Source: Ctenosaura bakeri (lineage: Eukaryota; Chordata; Lepidosauria; Squamata; Iguanidae). Taken from it: DNA of 64,000 bases. The notes beneath the pieces were generated by a model. It searched no databases, had not been told where the DNA came from, and saw nothing but the letters and a program-made list of their open reading frames with translations. Numbering within the stretch: the stretch's first letter is position 1; each line of letters starts with the position of its first letter. This document shows, one piece after another, positions 35,840 to 46,443 of this stretch. The translations under genes were made by a program, and so were the position numbers. The stretch spans positions 1 through 64,000 of the forward strand of contig CAOLHI010002112.1 of NCBI GenBank assembly GCA_948474755.1. The letters run 5' to 3'.

Positions 35840-37554
35840 GGCAGGGGGGAGAGAAAAGGCAGAACTTCTTAACACCTTCTTTGCCTCAGTTTTTTCCGAG
35901 AAGGATACAAGCACTCAACCTGGCGGTTGGGGAGCAGGGAAGGAAGCAGAGGAAATGAGGCACATAATAAGTAGAGAGGTGGTACAGGAATACCTGGCCA
36001 CATTGGATGAATTCAAGTCTCCAGGGCCAGATGAATTGCATCCTAGGATATTAAAAGAGCTGGCAGAGGTCATTTTGGAACCGCTTGCTATAATCTTTGA
36101 GAAATCTTGGGAGGACAGGAGAAGTTCCAGCAGACTGGAAGAGAGCAAATGTTATCCCCATCTTCAAGAAGGGAAAAAAATAGGACCCAAATAATTATCG
36201 CCCAGTCAGCCTGACATCAGTACCCGGAAAGATCCTGGAGCAGATCATTAAGCAGTCAGTTTCTAATCATTTAGAAAGCAACGCGGTAATCACGAGAAGT
36301 CAACATGGATTTCTCAAAAATAAGTCATGCCAGACTAATCTTATCTCTTTTTATGATAGAGTTACTAGCTTGATAGATGAAGGGAATGCTGTGGATGTAG
36401 CATACCTTGATTTCAGTAAGGCCTTCGACAAAGTTCCCCATAACATTCTTGCAATGAAGCTGGTAAAATGTGGGCTAGACAGGGCTACTGTTATTTGGAT
36501 TTGTAATTGGTTGACCAACCGAACCCAAAGGGTGATCACGAATGGCTGTTTTTCATCCTGGAGAGAAGTGACTAGTGGGGTGCCACAGGGTTCTGTCCTA
36601 GGCCCAGTGCTGTTCAATATTTTTATCAATGACTTGGATGAAGGAATAGAGGGCATGCTCATCAAATTTGCAGATGATACCAAATTGGGAGGGGTTGCTA
36701 ATACGCCAGAGGACAGGATCAAAATTCAAAATGACCTGGATAGATTGGAGAGCTGGGCCAGGATGAACAAAATGAAATTCAACAGAGAGAAATGTAAGGT
36801 CCTACACTTAGGTAGAAAAAATGGAATACAGAAATATAGGATGGGGGACACGTGGCTGGATAGCAGTACGTGTGAAAGGGATCTAGGAGTCTTCATAGGC
36901 CACAAGCTGAACGTGAGTCAGCAGTGTGATGCGGCAGCCAAGAAAGCCAATGCAATTCTCGGCTGCATCAATAGGAGTATGGTGTCTAGATCGAGGGAGG
37001 TACTGGTACCACTCTACTCTGATTTGGTTAGACCCCATCTTGAATACTGTGTCCAGTTCTGGGCACCCCAATTCAAGAAGGATATTGACAAGCTGGAGCA
37101 AGTCCAGAGGAGGGCGACCAAAATGGTGAGAGGCCTGGAAGACATGCCCTATGAGGATAGACTTAGAGAGCTGGGTATGTTTAGTCTGCAGAAGAGGAGG
37201 TTAAGAGGGGACATGATAGCCATGTTTAAATATCTGAAGGGATACCACGTAGAGGAAGGAGGGGGCTTGTTTTCTGCTGCTCCAGAGACCAGGACAAGGA
37301 GCAATGGATTCAAGTTGCAGGAAAGGAGATTCCACCTGAACCTCAGGAAGAACTTCCTGACAGTCAGGGCTGTCCGGCAATGGAATCTGCTGCCTCGGAG
37401 TGTAGTGGAGTCTCCTTCTTTGGAGGTTTTTAAGCAGAAGCTGGATGGTCATCTGTCGGGTGTGCTTTGAGGGTGTTCCTGCATGGCAGGGGGTTGGACT
37501 GTATGGCCTGTGTGGTCTCTTCCAACTCTACATTTCTATGATTCTATGATTCTA
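35840..37554 (+). mobile_element. CR1 LINE, 5'-truncated, 1.7 kb
   Basis: It starts within ORF2 near 35850 and runs to the family's 3' end with GGGTTGGACTGTATGGCC and two copies of the ATTCTATG octamer (37540-37554). No clear target duplication, as usual for CR1. It interrupts an older L2-type element. Confidence 0.9.
35880..37470 (+). pseudogene. CR1 ORF2, reverse transcriptase C-terminal half, two frameshifts
   Basis: CR1 ORF2 is an endonuclease-reverse transcriptase; the endonuclease is missing here because of truncation. Three frames cover the remnant. The first (35955-36120) has GPDELHPRILKELAE. The second (about 36110-36170) has GEVPADWKRANVIPIFKKG. The third has [10 protein letters not shown] and then the long open stretch 36370-37470: [58 protein letters not shown], then CR1's usual [12 protein letters not shown] and [14 protein letters not shown] and a proper stop. 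The shifts look like one-base changes near 36110 and in the A-run near 36171. The FADD site is intact, so the copy is fairly recent. Confidence 0.92.
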
Positions 37555-38096
37555 AAGTTTTGCTGTTAGTTTATGAAGCCCTGGAAATGGCCACCTTCTC
37601 TTTTGTAGTCCTACTTGGTCCTTGAGGCAATCTGGAATGGCCCTCCTGGCAGCCCCACATGCTCCTGAGCAATTCTGATTAGTTTTTCAGAGTGTGATGT
37701 TTAGTGTGGTGGCACCCACTATGTGGAATACTCTTCCTTCAGAAGTTTGACAAGCTATAACAATTTGCAACTGGCAAGACCTGAGTGAGGGTTGTAGGAG
37801 CACCTCCATTCAAAACAACTTGTGAGTTTGTCAAGGTAATTTGTCAATGTCCATACCTAAAAGCATATGTTCCTTTTGTTTTTATAGCTTCAAACGTTAA
37901 CTTTTCCAGAAGTCAGTTATATTTTAATAAGGAAGAGAGCTTTTTCTGGAGAGTGGTGCCTCATTTGTGGGATGCTGTCCATGGGGAAGCTTAGTGACAC
38001 TTTACTATCTTTAACAGGCACTTCAAAGGATTTAAAAATAATATAAGGAATCAGGGTCTGTCTTGTTTAAAACCTGGCTTTTGAAGGGCCTTCCTG

Positions 38097-38720
38097 CTCT
38101 ACATTGTTATAGTGCTGTTATTCCACTTCCAACTTCCTGCGGAATTGTGGAGTTTGTAGCGGATGCCCTTTCCGCATCTTACCTTTTCGTGGAGGTGGGG
38201 GGCGGCGTTCACACGAGCAGCCTCTTGCGCGAGGTGCTCACTTCGTTTCTCCTTCCTTACCGCAGCTGGCTTGCCAGTCACGCAAGCGCCGCATGAATGC
38301 CCTGCCCCTTCCTACCACAGCGCAACCTGGGAATTGCAGGCTAGCGCTGAGGCAGGAAGCACGACTGGCCCGGCTCCTGACACACCACAGTGCAGGTAAG
38401 TGCGCGCGGGCCCCAGGAGCATTGTGTGACCGTGCACCATTTTCGGCTTTAAGCCAAAAATAAAAAATGTGTGCGCAGTCTGCTTTAGGCTCTTAAGCGT
38501 CATGTAAATGGGAGTGCATTGTATGGACCACTCCTCCCATTTACGCGATGCTCAAGGGGCCCTTTCACTTTAGAAACGGCATGTGAAAAGGGCCTTAGTT
38601 GAGGCCAAAGAGCTCTCTGGCTGAGAATTCTAAAGGCCTCTCCCTAAACTGCAAACCCCAGGATTCCATAGGATGTTGGAAGTGGAATAGTAGCACTAGA
38701 ACAGTGTATAGGGAAAGGCC
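38097..38720. mobile_element. Palindromic small DNA element (family A), interrupted
   Basis: The left part has GGCCTTCCTGCTCTACATTG and GTTATTCCACTTCCAAC. The right part has AACTGCAAACCCCAGGATTC, ATAGGATGTTGGAAGTGGAA and GGGAAAGGCCC. The middle is displaced by a 430-bp family B element. Confidence 0.8.
38165..38594 (+). mobile_element. GC-rich inverted-repeat element with splice donor (family B)
   Basis: Ends GCCCTTTCCGC and GTGAAAAGGGCC. The interior is alignable to 46031-46440 (CGAGCAGCCTCT, TTCGGCTTTAAGCC, GATGCTCAAGGGGCCC). It carries TGCAGGTAAGTGCG with the GT at 38396-38397, 231 bp from the left end. It lies inside a family A element. A clean 3-bp duplication is not visible. Confidence 0.8.
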
Positions 38721-38911
38721 CATGGTTTTGCTTTTGGGTTTTGCTCTTTGTTTTTATAATTCCTTGGATTGCATGGTTTTATGCCATATTTTAAAAATCC
38801 AAATTATTTCCAGGTTATATAGTATTCTTTAACAAAACAAACAATGTTTGTGTCATCATGGAAGATTCAGTGACAATTTCCAATACCAGAGACAATGTTT
38901 AATTCCCAGCA

Positions 38912-38955
38912 CACCAAATAAAATAAATAAAATAAAATAAAATATAAAATAAGTC
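38912..38955. repeat. AAAAT/AAAT simple repeat
   Basis: A run of AAATA and AAAAT units with few interruptions. Confidence 0.8.
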
Positions 38956-39121
38956 TTAAGATACTGTTTGGTTTTCTACTTGTGGGTTGTACTATGTTCC
39001 CTGCTCAATCTTCCTCCTAGCTGTTCCTCCGAACTGGCAAGTTGTTTTGGAAGGAGGTGCTCCTACAACTCTCAGTCAAGTCTTTCCAGTTACAAATTGT
39101 TATAGCTTGTCAAACTTCTGA

Positions 39122-40971
39122 GGTGTGGTGGTGGTAGGGGGGCAGAATTCCTTGCACTTTCATTAAGATTTTTAGAGCACTGTTCCTTTAAAAAAGAAGA
39201 CTGGCTCTCAGTGGAAAGGAATTGAAGAGATCTGCATGCTGACTGGCCCAGCTGCTTATTTTCATAAGAGCTGAATAATGGCTGGCTGAACTGCCTACAA
39301 CTTTTAACAGGAACTAAAATTAGTCCATTGCCAGGAGGAAACACAAGAAGATATCATCTGTTAGTAGGTGAGGCTGTCAGGAGAGCTGTCATTTCTTAGC
39401 AGTAATCTGTAAGAGCCTAAAATGTAAGATGAGGAGTGGGGAGATGCATGTTTCTGTAGATCATGTGAACCATCTCTCAGTCTAACCTAGCAAACATAGC
39501 TGCTAAGATGAATGCAGTAGGCAATGTTCAGAACTATGACTCAGAGGCATGCTTGAGCTTGAGCTCCTTGGAGGAAAGGTAGGATCAAAATATGATAAGA
39601 ATACAATAAGGCATATCATTGATGCTAGAGTATATTCCACAGTTTGGAAGAGTATCTTACCAGTACTAGCACAGATGTTTAATACAATGCTATTGTGTCT
39701 CCTGAATACTGCTGCAAGAGTTTCTAATAAAACTCTACACCAGCACGCCTTTGCAACAAACATATTGGAAGTGATTGCCCTGCAAAGATCTCAATGAAAG
39801 TAGCTCTTTCTCAATCTGTTTGCTCTGCTCTGCTGAGTTTCTTTAAAGCGTGAGAAACTGGCCTGTTTACCTGTATTAAACGTGCCTCTGAGCCATGTTT
39901 TGAAACATCAGCCTCAAATCTGGTTACTGGTCTGAAATGTAGCTTCAGTACTTACTGGATTACATAGTTTTCCCTTTCCTTTGATACTCTGGCATGTAGT
40001 TAAAAAGGAAGAGCAAAAATAGGCACAGAATCCTTAAGAGTTCCTGCTTAAGAGTTCCTGCACAGCCAACACAACTTCCCTTGAATATGCACTCTGTCCA
40101 TTCACTCTGAAGAATCAGAACAAAGCTTCACCACCTTGCAGGAGAACCATTTTACTTAGCAGCTGTTATTTTTTCTTTATTGGTTCTCACTCTCTATGTA
40201 GCTATTAGATAGTTCCATCAGCTTTACATATACTTTAAAATGGATCTTTGCAAGACAACAACAAGAAGTATATTACTATTGCTACATATTGTATTCTGTG
40301 CTGTTCCCTACTGCTGGTGAGTTTTACTTGTTTGGTAGTTGGCACAGTGAGGCACATAAACCTCTGCCAGTGTTCTTCTGCTAGGCTTGTACTGCACCAT
40401 TGGCCTCTGACTGTGCAATGCAGCTAGATAGCACTAGAGTGCATTGCCACAGCCAGTCAGTGGCCTGGAGATGGGGGACCCCCAGTGCCATCTGGTTGCT
40501 GTAATGCAGCTAGGAGGAAGGACCAGCATCACCTTTCTGGATCTCCAGTGAGTAAGCTGGAGGTACTGGAGATCTGGAAGGATGATGACAGTTCCTTTCT
40601 CCTGGAATTATGCTGGTGACCTATGGTGGCATAGCTTCCTATTATTTGTACTTTTGTACTTTTTGTACTTTTCCAGTCATTGCGGAAGGAAGTACCTCCT
40701 GTCATAAGGAAACTTCCCTGGGTGCACTGTAGTTTGATTGCGCTGGAACGCCCCACCCTCAGATGCTGATTGGCATGGGGATGTCCTCTAGCTGCATTGT
40801 GTACAAGAGAGGGATTGTCATTGTGCAAGGAAGGTACCCAGATACTTCTTTCTGCAACAACTGAAAAAAGTATGCCTGCTTGTGTAATGGTACTGTGGCC
40901 TGTGTCACAACAGGATTCTGGTCTTTGTGTCCATCTTACACAGGAAGGGATATCTGTCATTATCCAGGTGT
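39122..40971. other. No recognised feature
   Basis: No coding frame with a domain. Around 40440-40620 there are GC-richer words that may belong to another DNA element, but I could not find its ends. Confidence 0.35.
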
Positions 40972-41058
40972 TGTTGGGCTGCAATTCCAACCAACCCTAG
41001 CTAACATGGCTAATAGTGGGGGATCATGGAACCTGTGGATGAATAACATCTGGAAGGC
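40972..41058. mobile_element. Short palindromic repeat of the ATCCAGATGTTG type
   Basis: Left ATCCAGGTGTTGTTGGGCTG; right AATAACATCTGGAAGG. The core is GCTAACATGGC. This matches a palindromic non-autonomous element common in reptile genomes, whose arms usually read TTGGACTACAACTCCC. Confidence 0.6.
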
Positions 41059-41489
41059 TATAAGGTGCTTGCATGTGATCTAGCCCACTCCATTTACTCC
41101 TTTCCTTTGTGTCTTCTTTCACAGACAGGTGCTCTCTGGAGTGTGAAACAGGAATATTCCCCTTGCACCTGCCACCTGTGCTTTTAAAATGGAAACACCA
41201 AAGCCTGACCTTTTGCCTATTTTCCTCCTGTGCCATAGTACTTTCTGGCTACTTGCTTTGAAATGAGATTATTGTAAACTACTTTTGTATGGGCTGCTTG
41301 TTAGCAGCAGATTTCCCTCATTAATTATCTTGGAAAACCTCACTTGTGTATTTCTTTCCTAATGTGTGTTTGTTTTTGCTTTTAAATGTAACCCATTTAA
41401 ACATGAGAAATATCTCTCCTCTCTCTTTGGATTTGTCCATAATGTGAACCTCTCTCTAGTTTTGAGTAGCAGACTCTGAAGGTTATGTC

Positions 41490-41695
41490 AATATATGAAG
41501 CTGCCTTAGACTGAGCCAGATACTCTTTCCCAGTGTTGTCTACTCAAGCTGGAATGAGACTCTGCTCTGTATTGTCTTGGGGAGACAAGTCAAAGTTCTC
41601 TTGGCTATGATCTATTAAATGGAGATGTCAGGAATTGAACAGAGGCCATCTGTATGCAAAGCGCGTACTCTCTGTCCTGCAACTGTAGTCGTTTC
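41490..41695 (-). mobile_element. tRNA-derived SINE, minus strand
   Basis: On the minus strand: CGCTTTGCATACAGATGGCC, then GTTCAATTCCTGACATCTCC, a tRNA anticodon-arm-like segment followed by a B-box-like GTTCAATTCC. The far end, ATGAAGCTGCCTTAGACTGA (plus strand), is typical of the body of this SINE family. Not a functional tRNA. Confidence 0.65.
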
Positions 41696-42103
41696 CATGT
41701 AATTTCACCTATGTGTTCTAAGTCCCCATTATTATTAAAGATGCTATTAATTACTCTGATGCCTTATGTTCAAAACACTGTGACCAAATATCTACATTTT
41801 CATGGATTTTTTGAAATTGATGCCTTGAAAAAAATCTACAGAAAAAATTAGTTTGCTTCAGAAATTTCATAAAAGAAGGTGGTGGTGGGAAATCAAACTA
41901 GTTGTTAGAACTCAGGAGTGGGGAACTTGAGGTACTTGAGATGTTCATCTTTAACTTCCATCACCTCTGAGCAGTAGATGTGTTTGATTAGGACCGATGA
42001 GTATTGCAGTCTAACATCAAGTGTATAGGTTTCCAACCTCTGCTGTAAGCAATCACAGAATTATGCCTGCAGTTGATCAAATCATTCATTCTATTTTGTC
42101 TTA

Positions 42104-42790
42104 GGCTATTTCCGCAGAATGTTGTTATAGTGCAACAGCAGTGGGTTGTTTCCTGTTCAGGAACTGTGCTACCGCATGATGTTGTTGCTATCCAGCTGCT
42201 ATCCCATCTCAAAACATTGTAAAACTGCTATTTCCAGAAAAAACCCATTAAGAGCCTCCATTAATGCTTCAATCCTGTCACCCATCTTAGTGTGGAACTG
42301 TAATAGTGCTTGATAGTACTTCCTGTTACTGTGGATCCAGCAACGTGGGTGTGCCCAGGTTGTCCCTCCCTCTGTGACTCCCATGGTGCATTAACTTTAA
42401 AATCTATCACCTTTCTGTGTTTATTTTAAATTTCTCCTTTGAGTTAAAACGTTTTATTTTTTTTAAAAAAATATTTTTAAGCATCACAGCATGAAAATGC
42501 AATAGTGTACTGGCATCTCCTGCCCTTACAACATTGCTTGGCTAGTATGGCTTCCAAAGAAAAACAAACAAACAAACAAAACCCATGACCAGTCAGGGCT
42601 GTGGGGTGGGGTGAAGGGAGGGACGAGGAGTGGCCAAAGATGCTGTAGTGCAGAAGGAACACCAGTGGCAATACCATTTAAGGAGGAAGGGTGCGGAAGA
42701 GAGCGTTCTTAATCCGAAGGCATCATGCAAATAGCAATGCCGGGATTGTAATGCTACAATGCACTAATAGCATCTAGTGTGGAAATGGCT
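42104..42790. mobile_element. Longer inverted-end DNA element, 687 bp
   Basis: Ends GGCTATTTCCGC and GTGTGGAAATGGCT, flanked by TTA on the left and TTT on the right. The middle is AT-rich with a T/A run near 42455-42478 and a CAAA repeat at 42557-42580. No transposase frame. Ends match the GGCC-ended families here. Confidence 0.65.
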
Positions 42791-43761
42791 TTTGTCTGAA
42801 ATAACCGTAACACTTGGATTTTTACATGTGTGCTCTTGAGACAACCAAAATAAAATATTTTTGAGAACCAATCACAGATTCATGAATTAGAATCGCTCAC
42901 TGAGTTTTCAGCATACACTAAAAAAATAGGGGGTGATAACAAGAAGCTTTAAGAAATCAGATCTAGCTAATATTCAGTAAACTGATGAAAATATAAACAT
43001 AGATTCTTGGCAGAACTCTGAAAACAAGCATGCATTTAAAGGAGTCCAAGGTTAATTTGAACGAGCCTTCAGAGAGGTGCTGTCAGTTTGTATTTAACAG
43101 AGGTGTTTCTGGCAGCCTTGCTTATTGTATGTGCTTCTCAAATAATTTACACACTCAACAATTCATCACACACATAAATGAGTGTAGTAGCAATTTGCTA
43201 ATGTAAGTTTTTCTTAGCAAATCCTCAAGGTGATATATTATGTTTTCCACTAAAAGTCCACTGCAAGAAAAGAAAAGGAAAAAAAAAAGCATTTATCTTT
43301 CATTCAAAATTATTGGTGAGAATGAATCCAAGAAAAAAAAAGGGGGGCTGTAAATATGAGGGAAGACATTTGTATGAAAATATTGAAAAGAAAATAAGAA
43401 TCTCATTATGAGCAGTAGGAACATATTTTCATATCTTTAAAAAATTTCTCTCCCCCCTCTTTCTCTCCCCCCCACACTTCAGGCTGGTTTGCTTCTGTGT
43501 TTTCAGATTCAGATATGCTGCTTTTGTGCTTGTTTAATGCTAAGAAATCTGATAAGGAAGTCTGGGGAAAATACAATTTCTGACTCCTGAGTTGCTGGGG
43601 ATGGGGAAATATAAAGGTCATGGCAGTTCCAAGGTCTGCAGGGCACTATGTCAGCATAGGCTGCTATAGAGTATGTAGGCTGGCTTAATTTATCAGTCAG
43701 AAATGATCCCAAGAATGGGACATGGAAACCTGGCTTGGACAATTGCAACTGTGATGACTCA
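42791..43761. other. No recognised feature
   Basis: AT-rich; several A-runs (for example 43280-43290 and 43333-43341). No gene found. Confidence 0.4.
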
Positions 43762-45310
43762 GTCTATCTGACTCATTTTGTATCCCACCTTCCAATGAAA
43801 ACCATAGTGCTCAAGTTCCATTAAAAACATTGGCTAATAAATATTGCTAAAACAAATTAAACAATAACAGTCACAACAGTAATTGTCAAAACAGCTTAAA
43901 AAGCCAGAGGATGAAGATGACGACAATGGTGATTCAAACACTTCTTTCCTACCATTTATTATAGGCCCTTTCCGCATGTGTGAAAATAAACGGGCAAAAA
44001 CGGGACTCAACGGCTTTCTTCCCTGTCCGGGTGAGTCTGTCGGGATGAGGAGCAGTGCGAGCTCATCGCTCCACACTACTCCGGCGTCCAAAATAGCGGC
44101 TTCCGGTTGGTGGAGGCTCTCTACCAACCGGAGAGGCTCGCCAGCCTAAAGCCCGCCCCTGGCAGATCTGCAGGCACGCCCTTGCGCATGCCTGCAAATC
44201 TGCACCGGAGCATGGCAATGGAGCGACACGGAGTTGCACGCTCCGTGCTTTTTAAAAACCTCTAAAAAGAGGTTTTTAAAAAACATGCTGTGTGACCAGT
44301 TCTGGTCACTCCGGAGTGGACTGAAGTATGGAACTACAAGAAGTAGTCCGCCCCAGTTCACTTTACGGTGCAGAAGACCTCCGTTGGAGGTCGCTCTGCA
44401 CCGTTTTAATAGCCCGGTGTGGAAAAGGCCATAGTATCTCAGGGCAGCATACAAAATAAACTATTTTTAAAAGTTTCGGGTTAAAACTATAAATAAGATA
44501 AACAAGACAAAACATGTTAAACACTTTGATAGCTGCAACAGTTTAAAATCATGTGTATATATATTATGAAATAAAATGATCCCCAAAGGCTTTAATAAAA
44601 AAAAAAAAAAAAATATTTTGGCTTGGTGGTGGAAAGCAGGGCCACATTAAGGTCTTTGTAGGCCTTAGGTGCTCTTCTATTCAATTCCACGCCTTGCCTC
44701 AACATTATCACTGGGGATGTTTCCATAGGCCCTAAAATCCTGTTTTCACAGGTCCTAAAATTTTCATAGGCCCTAGGCATTGTTTTTAAAATGCCTAATG
44801 GATAAGGCAGCCCTGTCAGAAAGACTCAAATGTTGGCACCGGTTGGACCTCCAAGAGGAGGGCATTCCACAATCAGAGTGCCATAGCCATGAAGGCCTCC
44901 TCCCATATCTCCTCATTTCATATTGCCCCACTGGTGGGACACAGAGGAATACCCTTCCTGCAGATCTCAGTTCTGAGCAGGTATTATAGAGAGAGGAACT
45001 CTTTCAGGGATTAAAGTCCCAAGTAATTTAAAGCATTAACTGTCGGAGAGAAGAGTTGTGTCTTCATGCTCTTGAATGCAGTACAAAGTAGAAACTGGTT
45101 GCTTCTCCAAGGAGAGTGCATTCCACAATTGGGGGGCAATGCAAACCGACTTGAACAGGCAGTGGTATTCTCAGGAAAGCCACTCCTGAAAATCTTAACA
45201 TCTGGACAGGTTTATAATGAGACAAGTGGCGCCATGGATAGCTAGGCCCCAAGCCATTTAGGGCTTTAAAATTTAAAACCAGAACCTTGAACTGTCAGTG
45301 AATAGGGCTC
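43762..45310 (-). mobile_element. L2-type LINE 3' fragments, minus strand, interrupted
   Basis: 43762-43963 and 44431-44590 form an AT-rich 3' UTR split by a GC-rich element. 44790-45305 aligns loosely with 1070-1290: GTGCATTCCACAATTGG matches the AGAGTTCCACAGGGTGG region, and CAAGCCATTTAGGGCTTTA matches TAAGCCATCTAGGGCTTTA. The stretch 44840-44940 repeats the same theme, so there may be two overlapping tails. A run of 17 A is at 44597-44613. Coding content is too decayed to read. Confidence 0.55.
43964..44430 (+). mobile_element. GC-rich inverted-repeat element with splice donor (family D), copy 1
   Basis: 467 bp. Ends GGCCCTTTCCGC and GGTGTGGAAAAGGCC, flanked by ATA at 43961-43963 and 44431-44433. 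Inner hairpins: GACCTCCGTTGGAGGTC near the right end, and AAAACCTC/GAGGTTTT near 44256-44278. A donor-like GGGTGAGT has its GT at 44031, 67 bp from the left end. It is the inverted counterpart of 59584-60060. Confidence 0.85.
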
Positions 45311-46027
45311 TTGTTTAATTCTTCATCTTCATTTCCTCATCCTCATTAAAGCAAAGGTCATTTTTTCCCTGTTATATAGGGAAACCGTCTAATACTGAAG
45401 GGAACACTATGGAGGTGATTCTGAGTAAAAAGAATGCAAGAGGAGAATTTTCCCCCTCATCAAGCTCTTTTACAAAGCAGATAATACTTATATATTATTT
45501 TGTATATGTAATTTATATTTAATTTTGTTACTTGACTTAGTTTGAATAATCCATTGGTAAGAAAAAAGTATATTCTTGTCATCTGAGTAGCCATTTCGAA
45601 ACATTATTTTGGTTATGGGACTGATAAACCTAGTTAAATTGCTATGTGGAAACCAGGAATGTTGGTTTTCCTTTCCCAGTTTTGTTTCCTTATGTTTCTG
45701 ATTTTCAAGGAACTCAGTGTATTAGGAACAAACTCCACCTTCTATATTTTATCTTTGGAAGATATTGTGATATAGTCTAGTCTGTGAAAATGTTAGTGGC
45801 CCAAGTCATCTAGCAATCTTTGTGGTTGAGTCTTGATTTGGATCCTACTCTTCCCAGTTCTAGATCAATGTTTTAGCCACTGGTTCTCTGACCCAACTTT
45901 CAGTTGAATCCTTCTCCCCCTCCCCTCTCCCTCCTCCTCCTCTTCTTCCTCTTCCTCCTGTTAGTCCTTAGAAGACAATAGTTCTGAATCACAAGATGAA
46001 CTATGCTCAGAAGGCCTCCTTCTGGTC
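45311..46027. other. No recognised feature; pyrimidine tract
   Basis: A C/T-only stretch lies at about 45909-45958. No gene found. Confidence 0.45.
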
Positions 46028-46030
46028 TAT

Positions 46031-46440
46031 GACCCTTTCCGCAACTCACCCATTTTCGGCACTGGTGTGCGGTGCTCTCGTGAGCAGCCTCTGGAGAGAG
46101 GCTCTTGCGTCCAGAGTCCTTCAGCTCTGTACGAGCTTCCTGCTGGCGTGAGAGCCCCGCCTCTTCCTTTCACAATGCAGCCTGGGACCTTCCCAGGCTG
46201 CACTGAGACAGGGCCCAGCTCCCGAGGCTCCACACACCAGGTAAGTGTGCACAGGGCCCCGGAGTGATGCGCGACTGTGCAGCATTTTTGGCTTTAAGCC
46301 GAAAATGAAAAAATGCGTGCACGGTCTGCGTCAGGCCCTTGCGTGTCATGCAAACGTGAGTGCATAGTGTGGACTGCTCCTCACATGTGAGTGATGCTCA
46401 AGGGGCCCTTTTGCATCGGAAATGCCATGCGCAAAGGGCC
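46031..46440 (+). mobile_element. GC-rich inverted-repeat element with splice donor (family B)
   Basis: 410 bp. Ends GACCCTTTCCGC and GCAAAGGGCC, flanked by TAT at 46028-46030 and 46441-46443. It contains the small palindrome TTTTTGGCTTTAAGCCGAAAA and ACCAGGTAAGTGTG, with the GT at 46241-46242, 210 bp from the left end. Closest relative here: 38165-38594. Confidence 0.88.
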
Positions 46441-46443
46441 TAT

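Larger units (their letters stand above)
35150..38095 (+). mobile_element. Old L2-type LINE, reverse transcriptase remnant, split by CR1
   Basis: Upstream of the CR1, the plus strand around 35165-35480 reads as a decayed reverse transcriptase: SVAFDTIDHG, then GTVMKILGAKCQQHADNTKLCISV, where family members have YADDTQLYIS. The catalytic YADD is HADN here. After the CR1, LLLVYEALEMATF (about 37560-37600), a WNTLPSEV-like stretch, and later VVPHLWDAV (about 37950-37975) match the ORF end. Many stops and shifts. The oldest LINE layer in the window. Confidence 0.65.
37739..39121. repeat. Inverted repeat pair, 85 bp, about 90% alike
   Basis: 37739-37823 and 39037-39121 are reverse complements with roughly eight mismatches. 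They share words such as GCTATAACAATTTG and GGAGGTGCTCCTACAA (in complement). The DNA between holds the end of an L2-type element and the nested DNA elements. Most simply these are two L2-type tail copies in opposite orientation. A local inverted duplication is the alternative. Confidence 0.7.

Noticed and set aside
41632..41680. tRNA-like segment on the minus strand
   Set aside because: The full cloverleaf is not there and the sequence continues into a SINE body. It is a retroposon head, not a tRNA gene.
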